The notes under the pieces are model-generated. The model worked only from the letters and a program-made list of their open reading frames with translations, ran no database searches and was not told the origin of the DNA. Shown here piece after piece: positions 24,716 through 36,700 of a stretch of 64,000 bases of DNA; position 1 is the first letter of the stretch, and each line of letters begins with the position of its first letter. A program made the translations under genes and the position numbers. This DNA is from Laetiporus sulphureus 93-53 (taxonomy: Eukaryota; Basidiomycota; Agaricomycetes; Polyporales; Laetiporaceae): NCBI RefSeq assembly GCF_001632365.1, contig NW_024468515.1, forward strand, positions 1,017,414 through 1,081,413. The letters run 5' to 3'.

Positions 24716-26235
24716 GTGGGACAGCATCTAGAAACTGGACGTCGCTGTCACAGTGTTGACCGGCTTCCAGAGACGTTCTATTCCGGCAAGGATCCAAAGT
24801 CGCGAGGCGGAAGTTTGCCAAATGCGCATTCAACTCTGTATGTACTCTCGACGAGCACCGAGAAGCGCCCCGAATACCCTCGCGAAGATGATATGATGTA
24901 TCACTGGCAGGACTTTGTAAGTCATTGGGTGACCCCTCGCCGCATGACAGTATGAGGAACTCATATCAACCATAGATCACCTGTGCTGAGGGCGCCTCAC
25001 GGTATGTTCAACGTGATGATGAGTGCATGCAGGTCATGAGGGCAAGAGCCTGTGACTAGTCTCTGAGGATGATAGGCACCCAGGACCTGCAGATTCTTCC
25101 AAACAGAGGGTGTGCATTGCTTTCTTTCACCAAAATGCATTCAAGGGAGATATATGCAGAAAACATCTTCAATTTTCAGCAACGCACTCGTGTCTACTCC
25201 ATTACCACCTTCGACAACTACTTGCGTATTCTGGTATTCGACAAAACCGGCTGGCGTCGTCAGCGCCCGCATCTCATACAAGGAGAATCCCAACATCATC
25301 GGCCAGTTCGTACTTCGCTTCTGCAATTCGAAAAAAGAGGGACCAAGGTACTGACATGACCGCATTGCTCATTTCTGAAGGTTCTCCTGAATATGCTCTC
25401 ATGGACAACGCTCTCGAGTCTGTCACGCTGGATGAGGACTTTGAGTACTACCTTGAAACAGCCTTTGATGTACTACATCAAAGGCTATTTCAAGGAATCG
25501 TTGGACAAAAAGTGGCCCAGATGGGAGCTGGTTGTTGATGGGCGTGATTTTCTGATCGGGAAGCCTCGCATCAAGGCCGCAGCGGTCGTTGTCCGTGGGG
25601 CGCATAGCTATACTGCGTATTGCTCCGAGGACAACGCATTCTGCGGGCTCAAGATGCGTGGCGTATTTAGCTTCCTGGGATCGGCAAAGAAGGTGACGTC
25701 CTCTTGGTTCTCCCGCCATGCAGATGTCGAATTCGTGCCGACCCTACTCTGCCGTGGTGATGTCGAGCATGAAGGCGGAGTCCAGCGTACGGTCAGCCAG
25801 GACTATCTGAAATGGAAGCTTCCGAAGAAGAAGAAAGCATTTGAAGAAACTACCTCCCAAGACAGCAAGGCCGGTGAGCCATCGTTTAGTGAAGGCGACG
25901 AACCGCTCAGCCCTAGGCGGAGCATTATCCCAGATAGGAGAAAGACACCAAGCGCAAGCGGCATGGCCTTCTTATCGCCTGGGAGTTTGCAAAGCGCCTC
26001 AAGGCCATCCGGGAGGGTAACGCAGCACAGAATAACGTGCCGCGGCAGGCATAATGAATTGTAGGTTTATGTGCAGCTGTGCTTTGTTGTCATGACCTAC
26101 AGCGATGTCGCAGGGAATGTGGCAGTTCCAGTCATCCTTAACAAACCATGCTCCGTTGTCGAAAACTCGAGTCTTTCTTGTACATCATCGTTTATAACGG
26201 CATCCACTTCGCGGCGCATAATTGTCTAGATGTAC
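24716..26235 (+). pseudogene. Decayed FunK1-type fungal protein kinase
   Basis: The region is collinear with the intact FunK1 gene at 42721-45382 (opposite strand) but spread over several frames. Matching blocks include FYSGKDPKSRGGSLPNAHST (exon 1), AFFHQNAFKGDI, YAENIFNFQQRTRVYSI, KESLDKKWPRWELVV, VEFVPTLLCRGDVEHEGGV, SIIPDRR and HNCLDVP. Damage visible by direct comparison: frameshifts (for example around 25.25 and 25.35 kb); loss of about 45 codons between AFFHQ..GDI and YAEN; and a roughly 240-bp deletion at about 25937 that fuses the IIPDRR segment to the HGLLIDWE-equivalent segment. The second deletion removes the HRDVSGGN catalytic loop. Remnants run to about 26.23 kb. It cannot encode an active kinase. 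Confidence 0.9.
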
Positions 26236-26993
26236 CGGCAAGCAATTGACAGTCGATCACACTCGATATTTATCCTGCACATTCGTTCGACTACATTACA
26301 CTGTGTTGTTCGAAGATCTCTCCATTCACAGCGTATCACTCATCCATAATGTATCTTCTCGATATCCATCCTATCCTGCAAATTGAATTTACTGGCAAGG
26401 CATTACGATCGCTTTTTACCATTTCATCAGCTTGAGAGCCGTGCCCATCGACTGGAGTCCTACGTAGACGGCTCCTCTTGCGATTTTCGTTCAGCAACTC
26501 GCATTCTCGCCCGAGGCAAACCTGCTATAGATATATGCAGCATGAGGCACGAAGGCTGAAGTAGTACTACCACTTGTGAGCGCTCTCTGGAATGCGTTGT
26601 GACTGCATACTACGGGATGTTCCGATGTTGAAAGGCCGGCGATCTTTGGATGTACATGACATGCGCAATCTGACAATATTCCGCTCTGGTCGTTTGATCC
26701 GTATACAGAAGCCTCGACGAGAGCCAAGCATTGAGCCCAGAGCTGGGGAGGAGTATATGGTGAGATGCAGCACAATATGTGAATTGGCAGATTTCATGAA
26801 CGTCAAAGCATGCATCGCGGAGTGGTGAGTACATATGCGATAGCGCATTAGATGGCGCACGACCGAGACCAAACTTCTACACTTCATTGAAAATAGACCA
26901 CACTCAATATATCCTCCATGATCCAGGAATCTGGACCAACGCATGCATCAGTTGTTGCACCCGAACAGCATGAATGCAGACTTACTCCGCCTC
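26236..26993. other. Intergenic region after the kinase relic
   Basis: Short overlapping frames on both strands without recognisable domains. I see nothing supportable. Confidence 0.4.
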
Positions 26994-27218
26994 TTATGAC
27001 AGCCTCGCCTTCCTTCCAGCCTCGCTCTCCTCCATAATGTCGCTGACGAGCTTCAGCATCTGAGGGGAGACGGCAGAATCAGCGCCGTTCGACGCGATGC
27101 CGCGACGGCCCTCGTAGTTGGTCATGAAGTTCTGCAAACGCGCACAGAGTTCGGACGGAGAGATGGGCTCTGAGCGTGCGACTTGGATGCGCAACGGCGG
27201 CGTGTTTGCGGCGTCCAT
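26994..27218 (-). CDS. Small conserved-looking ORF of unknown function (74 aa)
   Basis: This is a complete intronless frame, MDAANTPPLRIQVA...EAGRKARLS, followed by a stop. It has a short disordered N-terminus and then a predicted helical region (SELCARLQNFMTNYEGRR, PQMLKLVSDIMEE). The amphipathic helices and the size would fit a small subunit of a larger complex, but I do not recognise the family. It lies head-to-head with ERG9, 290 bp apart. The clean compositional pattern and position at a bidirectional promoter favour a real gene over chance. Confidence 0.55.
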   Translation of the reverse strand: MDAANTPPLRIQVARSEPISPSELCARLQNFMTNYEGRRGIASNGADSAVSPQMLKLVSDIMEESEAGRKARLS

Positions 27219-27508
27219 GGCTGTGAAGATATGTAGATCGAGGCCAGGAACAAAGTGTGGACGGGAGACGATTGGCGGAGGAAGAGAAATGGGACGATGG
27301 AAGAGAGCGCTCGCTGCGCCATTGGCGGGGAACCGTTCACCGCTCGGCCATGTCTGTCATGGTGGGCAATCGCCATCCAATCTCCACTATCACACACGGT
27401 CCTCGCATAATATATCGTACCACGCTGCTGCATACAATTTCCCGCCCCTTCACCCCGCGTCTCCTTCCCAGCCACTTGCAACGTGTGGTGTCGACGAACT
27501 AACTAACA
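27219..27508. promoter_or_regulatory. Bidirectional promoter between the 74-aa ORF and ERG9
   Basis: A 290-bp interval between two divergent start codons. It includes a C/T-rich run just upstream of the ERG9 start (about 27445-27480), a feature common in fungal promoters. No sterol-response site could be assigned with confidence. Confidence 0.45.
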
Positions 27509-29340
27509 ATGGGTGCCATGTCGATGCTCGTCTTGCTGCTCACACATCCGGTCGAGTTCCGGACTCTCATCCAGTACAAGCTATACCACGAGTCCAATCG
27601 CGACGTCAGCGCGCCGAGCGAGCACATACACTCAGGATGGGACCGTCCCTCTATGCGGAGGTGCTGGGAGTTCCTGGATTTGACGAGCAGGAGTTTTTCT
27701 GGCGTGATTAAGGAGCTCGAAGGCGACCTGGCAAGGATTGTGAGTCGTTGTCTGACACGTTCTCATGCACGTCGTAACTGCGCGCATCGCTGTTCAGTTG
27801 CGTGTCTCATGTATCGAGGAGACTTCTCATATTCAGGCTCTGACCTGCAACCTCCTTTAGTCGGTGTAAGAGTGACGAGTCGGACGCTAATGCCGTGCAT
27901 TCTTAGATCTGCTTATTTTACCTCGTCCTCCGAGGGTTGGATACTATCGAAGATGACATGACATTACCAGACGAGAAAAAGCAACCCCTCCTCCGTTCCT
28001 TCCATGAATTGACCCTCACGCCGGGATGGACGTTCAACGAGAACGGCCCAGATGAGAAGGACCGGCAGCTACTCGTCGAGTACACCGTCGTCAGCGAGGA
28101 GTTGAACCGCGTCGATGCAAGGTCTGCTCTGCATCCCATCCCTCACATCCGCCCCTCGCTCACAACAGAAACAGATACCTAGATGTCATCATCGACATCA
28201 CCAAAAAGATGGAGACAGGCATGGCCGACTACGCCCACCGCGCGGCGACAACCGGTCAACTCTATATCGAGAAGGTCGCCGAGTACGACCTCTACTGCCA
28301 CTACGTCGCAGGCCTCGTCGGCGAAGGCGCCACGCGCCTCTGGTCTGCCTCGGGCAAAGAAGTGCCTTGGCTCGGCGAGCAGCTCGAGCTCGCCAACTCG
28401 ATGGGCCTCATGCTACAGAAGACGAACATCATCCGTGACTACCGCGAGGACGTCGACGAACGGCGCTTCTTCTGGCCCCGCGAGATCTGGGGCCGCGAGC
28501 TGTATGGCAAGGCCGTCGGGCGCTCCGGGTTCAAGGAGATGGCGGAGATGTACGAGCCGGAGAACCGGCAGCAGGCGTTGTGGGTGCAGAGCGCGATGGT
28601 TGCCAACGTCCTCGCGCATGCTGTGGACTCTCTGGATTACCTCCGCCTGCTCAAGACGCAGAGTGTGTTCAATTTCTGTGCGATCCCCCAGACGATGGCG
28701 ATGGCGACGCTTTGCTTGTGTTTCATGAACTATGAGATGTTCCAGCGGAATATCAAGATTCGCAAGGCCGAGGCGGCATCCGTGCGTAACCCTCGTTACC
28801 ATGACCGCTCCCTCAAGACTAACAGACGAGCTAGCTGATCATGCGGTCTACGAACCCGCGAGATGTCTCATACATCTTCCGAGATTACGCACGCAAGATT
28901 CACAGCAAAGCCGTGCCCGAAGATCCGAGCTTCCTCCAAATCTCCGTTGCATGCGGCAAGGTAATGCTCGTCTATCTCTTCGAACAGAGTGCACACAAAC
29001 TCAAACATCTCGTAAGATCGAGCAGTGGTGCGAACACCACTATCCCTCATTCGTGACCCTCTCGCAATCAGCGTCTGGAGCGAACGCCCAGCAGGTATTC
29101 GACCCCTCAGACGCACGCACGCAGATCGCCGAGCTAGCGCAGAAGAAGGACCAGGAGCTTGCGATCGAGAAGCGGCTCAAGGAGCGCGGGCTGGCAAACG
29201 GCAGGGTGCCCCGCGACGAGCGGCCGGACGATGGCAAGGAGATCATGTACTACGTGATTGCCGCTTTGGTCCTCATCTTTTCCGTCATCGTCGGAATTGT
29301 TTGGGTGGTCGTCCAATACCTTCAGCATCAGAACGCGTAG
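27509..29340 (+). CDS. ERG9: Squalene synthase (farnesyl-diphosphate farnesyltransferase)
   Basis: Model: exons 27509-27739, 27907-28121, 28175-28781, 28835-28960, 29017-29340 (500 aa). The enzyme condenses two farnesyl diphosphates to squalene with NADPH, the first committed step of sterol synthesis, at the ER membrane. Both Mg-diphosphate-binding Asp motifs are present ([24 protein letters not shown]), along with [12 protein letters not shown] and the [10 protein letters not shown] region. The C-terminus carries a single membrane anchor ([20 protein letters not shown]) that holds the catalytic domain on the cytosolic face. Intron 1 is long (167 nt, versus 52-56 nt for the others). The start [17 protein letters not shown] fits the family N-terminus. 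Nothing suggests loss of function. Confidence 0.97.
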
Positions 29341-29674
29341 GTGTACCTAAGGACGTTGAGAGTGACTTTGGGCGCTAGCTCGTGATGTATATGTTGATAC
29401 CCTGAGCTTCGCGTTACATATGCTTTCGCTTCTGCGCGTTATTGTAGAAATTGCATATCACAAGGGCTACATGAGCGGGCGGCACGGACGAAATAACTTC
29501 TGAACGTGACTATACAAAACTAGACTATCTAATTGTTCAACGGAGAGGGGGGTGCGGAGAGAATAATGATTACACAGACCAAGTTTGATTACACTTGTAT
29601 ACAGAAGTCCATGGGATGATGATCCACAAAAATGCATGGTCTAAGCTCGACGGTAGTGGCAGGAAGAGTTATTA
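29341..29674. other. Convergent 3' intergenic region
   Basis: Separates the 3' ends of ERG9 and the RCC2-PHD gene. It holds 3' UTR sequence only, as far as I can see. Confidence 0.45.
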
Positions 29675-32232
29675 TCATTTTCGACGCTTTGTCGCTGTCG
29701 AGGCAGAGAATGATGAGGCGATGTGGTCAATAGGGCGAAGCAACACTCACTTCCAGTCTTGGCTTTACCAGACGACTTACGCTTGCGGCTTGCTTTATGA
29801 GCCGGCTTCTTCTCCTCGTCTGCTGCCTCCTCCTCGTCCGTGGTCTCTGGATTGCCGTGGCGTGCTTGGCTCGTGTCCACGCCTTCCGGACCAATCGGAG
29901 CACCGGGGTACTCCACGCACTCGGGACAGAACCACTCGCCTTCCGGGACTGCATCAAGAGGAGGATCCAGACATTTCAGGTGATACGGGCGATCGCACTG
30001 AGATTGCAAATTGAGAACACGATCTGGCGAAACACCTTCCACACGTACCTTGTCGCATTCCAGGAGGACGTCGTCTTCTCCTTTGTTAGTCTTGCAAACG
30101 ACGCAGAGGTCCGGTGCACCGACGTCAACGGGATGTCGCGGTAGCTCGGACATCTTCTCGTTAGGCTTGGCGAGGAAGAACGTCGTGTGCTGGCCAGCTG
30201 CAATTCTGGGATAGCGGGTGATTCTCAAGTCAGAGCCAAGAAGAGACCGGTTTACTCACTGAAAGACATCCACACCAATAAGTGGCTGGTTACGGATAGG
30301 CTTGGTGGCACTCTTAGTCTCATCAGGACCCAACCCTAGCTCGCCTGAGTCACCTGTAAGTATATGATGCGTGCAGTTGGATGACAACACGTACCGTTTG
30401 CTGCTCCTTGGCCGAATGCGATTGTCATCACACCGCCGTCGTCTTCGTCCGGCGCGAGAGCCCAATGGGTCACGCCACCGCAAGCTGCATGAGTCACCTT
30501 GCACGCCCTGTAATATCAACGTTACCTCAGGGCATGACACAGAGGTATGGCGCGGCGTACGCAATATCCTGGATGTAGCGGAAGCTCGAATATGGTTGGC
30601 CGGAGGAGCCTGAGAACAGATGGTTAGCTACCGATTGAGTAGAATTCACATTGACGCACCGTCTCCAGTATTCTTCCACTACATGTCATCAGTTTGCATG
30701 ACGACATCCATTCTACAAAATTGACTGACCTTGCCAGCCATCCAGTACATTCTCTGCTTGTCGATGACGACAGTATTAGATGGGCCAGCGACGATATCAT
30801 CTCCCATCGTCAGTTCATCTGGAACAGCGAACTTGATCCAATAATGTGAGACAGCGTTTGGAAGACTCGTGCTTATGCATGATATTACCTGTGGTACCAC
30901 TTTCGGTACAAGCGCATCCTGCTGATTCCCCAGTCCAAGGCGACAGTAACCATTGTAACCCCACACGTAGACAAGCCTGGAGGTGCGCGAACGTGAAGAC
31001 CTGACATGCATAACACAGGATAAACCCACCCTTCGGAGTCCAAAGCCACACTGTGCTGTTGCCCGCATGCAATCTTGACTATTCGCTTGTCCTCCAGGCC
31101 CTTGATGAGAACTACGGTGCTCCGTAAGAGGTTGAACCAGGAGGTTGATATAATTCATACTAGGGTCCCATTCGATGTCGAAAGCTGTTTTGCCCGCAGT
31201 GACGATGTATTCCCCCGTCTTCCCCTGACCGAGCTGACCATGTTCAGCGCTACCAAAAGAGAACACTACGCGAGCGTGAGCTACCGCTTGTGTGCATATT
31301 TGTGAGGAACCGCATCACCTTTCCCGCTGGTCGTAAGTACTATGGAGAAGGTCACTCCGGCAGCGGCCTTGATGACCTCTTCCTTCTCACCGGCAACTTT
31401 CGGTCCATGAACGAGCTTGAAAGAGGTGATCTCCGAGCAGACAGGGTGCCCGCACTGCAAGGATCAGTATGCGATCGCAGATCGGGCCGGCGTTCATAAG
31501 CTGGATTGAACTCACTTGTCCGTGATTGTTGGCACCTGCAGTCCATAGTTGACCTCCACTTCCTACCAGCAGGGTATGATTTCTGCCGCAAGCAGCGTGG
31601 ACGAAGCGTGTTCCCTTCGGGGCGCCGAGTTCCCGAGCCGTTAAGCGTTTCGGTGCGTTCTCAGATATGTATTCCATCCCCGTACAACCCAGTGCAGCAC
31701 GTTCGTTCCGGCCAAATAGCCATGCAGCACCGTCGATATCGATGGCGACGACGTGACACCCCACGCACGATGTATGGATGGACGTAATCTTGACATTGCT
31801 GAGAGAGCGAAGGATGTGCGGCTCCAGGAGGTCAGGGCCGCTGCTCATTTGCTGTTAGTGGCCACAGCTTTGAATTATATAAATGAGACGAGCAACGCAC
31901 GATTCGTCACCTTCCGGAGCGTTCTTACTGCCTCCACCCCGCTCTCTCCGTCCTAATTTAGGCCTGAACAAGCCATATTGTGAGTGTTTGAGATGTGTGC
32001 AACGACATGGAGTATGGCCGCAAACGAATGCGGTCGATGCAGATGGGATCAATCGAGACGTACCAGTCTGTGCCACCACACAACAACACTGCCGTATCGA
32101 CGACCAGCAGCAGACTTGTTAGCTAGTATCAACGGCACATGAAGGATGTGATGCACCTCTGCCCCATTGTTCTGTTGATTGAGGCTCAGCAGATTGCTTG
32201 TCAGACAGTGACTTGGTTTCTGAGGTACTCAT
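29675..32232 (-). CDS. RCC2/TD-60-like RCC1 propeller fused to a C-terminal PHD finger
   Basis: Minus-strand, many exons: 32232-32157, 32088-32064, 31963-31911, then about 31857-31516, and on to 29694-29675. Propeller motifs in order are VLLCGGTDWPKLGRRERGGG, DIDGAAWLFGRNERAALG, GGQLWTAGANNHGQ, VFSFGSAEHGQLGQG, HSVALDSEGLVYVWGYNGY, YWMAGKWKNTGDG and IAAGQHTTFFLAKP. The KNTGDG blade is characteristic of RCC2. A C4HC3 PHD finger follows directly: LCVVCKTNKGEDDVLLECDK, CDRPYHLKCLDPPLD, GEWFCPEC. A basic nuclear-localisation-like tail (HKASRKRKSSGKAKTG) ends the protein. RCC2 acts at centromeres and in Rac/Arf signalling; PHD fingers read histone H3 tails, so a chromatin role is inferred. The join of exon 3 (ending at 31911) to the next exon is out of frame by one base with every acceptor I can find; see findings. 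Confidence 0.85.
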
Positions 32233-33747
32233 GTTGACAGGCGGAAGCAAAGTTGTATGTGCGCCCGATTCTCGTCAGCGGGCCTATAGGTAGGCCCATG
32301 AAGAGCAATTTGCCTGAAGTAACTTCTCTGCACTACCTGCTCTAGAACAAAGTATATACCAACTATCACATAGTTCAGAAAAGAGTGCACACGTCCATCT
32401 CTGGCTTCCTAGATCCTCTTTCACTCCCGGGAACCATCCCGTCGAACATACAACAGCAGGTCGGGCTGCATTTCCAAAATCAAAACAGCCCTCAAAGCGT
32501 TGCCCAGGAAGCGACCTATAGAACGAGCTGCTTATTTCTTCCTCTATGTCCGCAGCTCTGAATGCCCAACGACGCTGACGGAGGAAGGCCTCGCTGTATG
32601 GCCCTGAAGTTTGAATATTTCGAACATGATATTGCACTTTGAGTCTCACACGTCCTGACCTGCGATGGAGGTATAACATTATAAGTGAAACAAGAAATAA
32701 TGACACAGTGCAAAGACTCACGGCACCTCAAACTTCGTCTGAGCGATCTCTTGACCCATCGAACTAAGAGTGAAGATCAAACATAATCGCGTGCATCAGA
32801 GAAGCGCATTTCGGAGCCTTGCGATTTTCAGAGTGCGAAGCAGGCCAAGCCGGACATTCTTCTGCTTGCGCAGTGGACTTAAACGTGGATACATAGCTCG
32901 TTCCTATGTAGGCATCGACTGTCCCGGTTTGGCTTTCCTGAGGATCGTGAAGTCCAGCGAGGCGATGCGTCGTCGCTGACAGTTGAAGGACGTTGAAGTG
33001 CATTGCGCGTTGGGCGGACAGGGTGCAATAGAGCTTCCGCAGAGTGTACCAAAGATTCCTCAAAAGACCACCTCGTCTAATAAGCACTCCGATTAAGTGC
33101 CAGCTAGTCAGCATAAGGTCTACACGAAACAAAGCGAGGCAGTGATGTTCTTAGACCCATACCAATAAGAGATCTACAAGGTTGTCGCAACCAGCTCCAA
33201 GCACAAGATGAACAGTAGTCAAATGCATATAAGGCATCTGCACGCCGGTTGCGAGACTTTGAGTGCTCGGATGTTCTCCTTTTTATCGAGTGTCGATTGT
33301 TAAACCAGTTCGAAGAGGCTGCCACTTTGAGATCCGCTTGAATGTACGCGATGGAACTGTACGGCATAACACAAAACGTTCGTCCATTTTTATAAGTTGA
33401 AGACGCGTAGAGTGCAGATATGAGCGAGAAGTACGCAGCGTTAGCTTGTCTGATGGGAACAAACAAGAGAGGACGCGACTTAGGCGCTGATTTTAGAGTG
33501 CGTTTCGCTCCCACCAGCTCCCCGGGATGAAAATTTGTGACTTGCTTCCTCTTATGAGCATCGCAACTACGTGAATTGCCATCCGCGCTCGTTTAACCGT
33601 TGCAGAACGGCAGTGCCAACTGGTGGTATCCGCATCCGATCAGCTCGACCGCAAGCTAAGCAGCAGAACGTGGCGCTCTGTTTACTGAGAACTGTGGTAT
33701 GTCTCTGTATGTTGGAGCGTAATTGTCGTTGAATAGTCTTAGTTAAC
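32233..33747. other. Intergenic region with unassigned minus-strand open frames
   Basis: Three consecutive minus-strand frames (33514-33104, 33132-32764, 32721-32284) could be exons of one gene or chance. They contain hydrophobic patches (LMLTSWHLIGVLI) but no family that I recognise, and I could not build a clean spliced model. Treat as unassigned. Confidence 0.3.
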
Positions 33748-36700
33748 ATGAAGAACGCCGCTACATTTGGTGCGGGCAAGCCGAATCCTGCGGCAGAGGT
33801 GCCTTTGCCTGAATACGCGAAAGCATGGGGTCCTGCTGTCCAACGCCCTCGTTTCTTACCCGAACACTATGACACTAGGATCTTGCCTGAGAGCATTTTC
33901 TATCTGCTTATTGGTGGAGGAGATCACGCTGGCTCCGACCATACCTCTGCTGAACCAGCAGGGTCGTATATCGTCCCACAACGCTGCAACCGGTGCAAAC
34001 ACCTGTCGCAGGCGTGCTCTCGCACACGTCCGGTATGTGCAAGATGCGCGAAAAGCAAATCCCTGTGTCGTACAAGCGATGTTCGTTATCTGCCTTTACC
34101 GGGACCCAAAACGGAACGTAGTAAGATTGCACCGAATAAAGAAGTTAATACCAGAAAGACAACGCTCGAGAAAGTCTCGGAGGGAGACACTGAATGGATA
34201 GGTGCAAAGTGGTCTACATCGACTGTCCGATCGACTACACGATCGCTAAGAATCCGTATCAAGCCAGTTCTACGTTATGGACAGATTCTCTCCTCCAGAA
34301 TCGACCGTTTTGAGGATACGAGTGACTCCGACACTCCACTTGCATCATATGCCGCGAAACAGCTTTCAGCGCAACGAAAGAAGGGAAAGAATGCTCTTCG
34401 GGCTCATTCAGCAAAGATCCGCATGAAGGTGATCGGTAAGGGGAAGAAAAATATAACCCCGTCTACGCAGAAGAAGCGGAAAGTAAGGTCGGGGCTCGTG
34501 AGCCAGGCCTCTCGCAAATGTACGTTCCCCTCTGCCATCTGCCATTATATGACAAGGCTTAAATTGAAATATCTGTTAGCAGCTCAGCAATCCATTGAGA
34601 ATGGAATCAAATGGACGACAGTTCACCCTCCTAGCCCCGCAGAAGTCGTGATCTGTAATGACCTATCAGCACCACCTAACATTCCCCGTATCTGGGCCAA
34701 AGTGAGCACTACGACATGCACGTCGAGTGGTACGTACTCAAGCTTCATTGTATCAGGATAAGGAGGAGCTTCGCGAGATCCTACCCGCATTTTCTCAGGA
34801 AATGAGCGGCGTTATTTGGAAAGAAGTCGAGACGCCTATTCTCCTCATAGGAGGACCCACATGGCCCGGCGATTCATGGGGCGGTGAAAAGTCGATTCAG
34901 CTCACGATGTATGCGCACATTCTCCTATAGCTATGAGGTTCATACCATTAATCACCATACACACTAGAGTCAAAGAGTTCAACCGCATGAACCCAGCAGG
35001 ACAGTCTATGGACTCATCGTCGGGCTTTGCAGCGTTTCAATGTGACTTAATCTCGCCTTCCAGCCGCATGGAACACTCAGAAGCAGTTCCAGCTGACATA
35101 CCACTCGCATCACATCCTTCGCCTATCCAGTCCTCCGTACCGCGAGACAGTGCCCTGCCACCACCCGCGATCCTTTCCTCGATGTCAGTGCAAGGCGTTC
35201 GCGGCGCCTTGGACGAATCAGGTCTCTATAGGTTGTCTCCCACACCTGACGTGGATACGATTTCCGATTCCATGCCACCGAGGCCACAAGCTCACGATGG
35301 CCTGCCAAGCTGGCGGATATGGGAACCCACTGAGCAGGCGATGCCGTCTGCCACACCTTCCTCAGCGAGCGCAGCCCTTGCAGACGGTTCGGGATCATTC
35401 TCTCAGCCCAGCACCTGTGTCATGGCCGCTGAAGAAATCGTGCGGAGTGCTAGAGAGGTACATCACGAGCACGGCTTTCGGAGCGGCAATGCCGTCGATG
35501 AGTTGTCCAATACGCAGCAACTGCCTTCGGCCCAGTTAATAGAATCCATGTCCGTCGATATCCCATGCCTCGAACCCACATTGGCGGTAGCAATGCCTCC
35601 ACCTACCGTAGAGACTGTTGAGCTACCTGATCATACAGACGTGTCGCTAGATGCCTCGCGAAATCGTCCGCTCCCGATATCAGAATCCCTGATTGCAGAA
35701 AATCAACCTCCGGAGTTCAATGCCTTGCGTGAATGTCAGACGGCAGGGGTACCTATCAGTGTGATACTGCTCAGGGATAGTCCTTTGGTACCGTTCGAAC
35801 TTCCGTCTGAGTACGGCTGTTTATTTCTAGGCTTCTTCACCATTGCAGATCTGCAGTCAGAGGTGAGTCCATCCGATTATCTCAAATGTACTCAGCAAGT
35901 CGAAGCTGGACCATGCAGGTAGTGATTACGGATAGTGTGCGATACAATGGCCAAGTCAAGTATAAGCTAAAGCTGCAATGGACCCCAGGGGGAGAAGCTC
36001 CCCACGAGCTGCCATCTCACCCATGGTGGATGTCTGTACCAACGGCGGAAGATATCAATGCCAGTTCAGAGGAGGATTCCATGATGATATCACACCCGTT
36101 CACGCTGCTTCCTTTATACCTGCTTGCCGCAAGTGCCGCCTCCGAAGAAGAGATGAAGACTGATCTACCGGAGTCGACAACGACTACTGGCTGGCATTGC
36201 ACGGGTTGTGGAAGGTTGAACGCGCAGCGCAATCTCCGATTTCAAAAATGCGCGACTTGCCAGGTGAGTACCGCGAGCAATTCATCGCTTCGTGCTCCGA
36301 CATCCCCTGGTAGAAATCAAACAACATACCAGCTGTACATGTCAATGCTGTACGTAACCCGTTCGTAAACGCGCCTGTATCTTGGCCGTGGGACAGGCCC
36401 TCCGTTGGAATTGAATCGAATACGTCGGAAGGCGCAGACGGATCTCGCACATTTTCATACGCCATGGGAGGTTCAGGCGTGATTAAACACGTCTTCACCT
36501 GTAATGCGAATGAGCTGCAGCAAGAGCCGAATCGCTTGTTTAGAGATATTCAGCTGCACGTTGAGTTAGTGCATCGGAAGATGACCAAAGGCCTTGCGAC
36601 CGGTATGTCTGTTACTCCTGTTGCAGTCATATGCGGGCCGTTGCTGATAAGTTGATGAGGGCAGGCACGTACTACACTTACATGGCCGCTGACAACAATA

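Noticed and set aside
28115..28728. Arg/Ser-rich plus-strand frames over ERG9 exon 3
   Set aside because: Out-of-frame shadows of the squalene synthase coding sequence with its GC-rich third positions.
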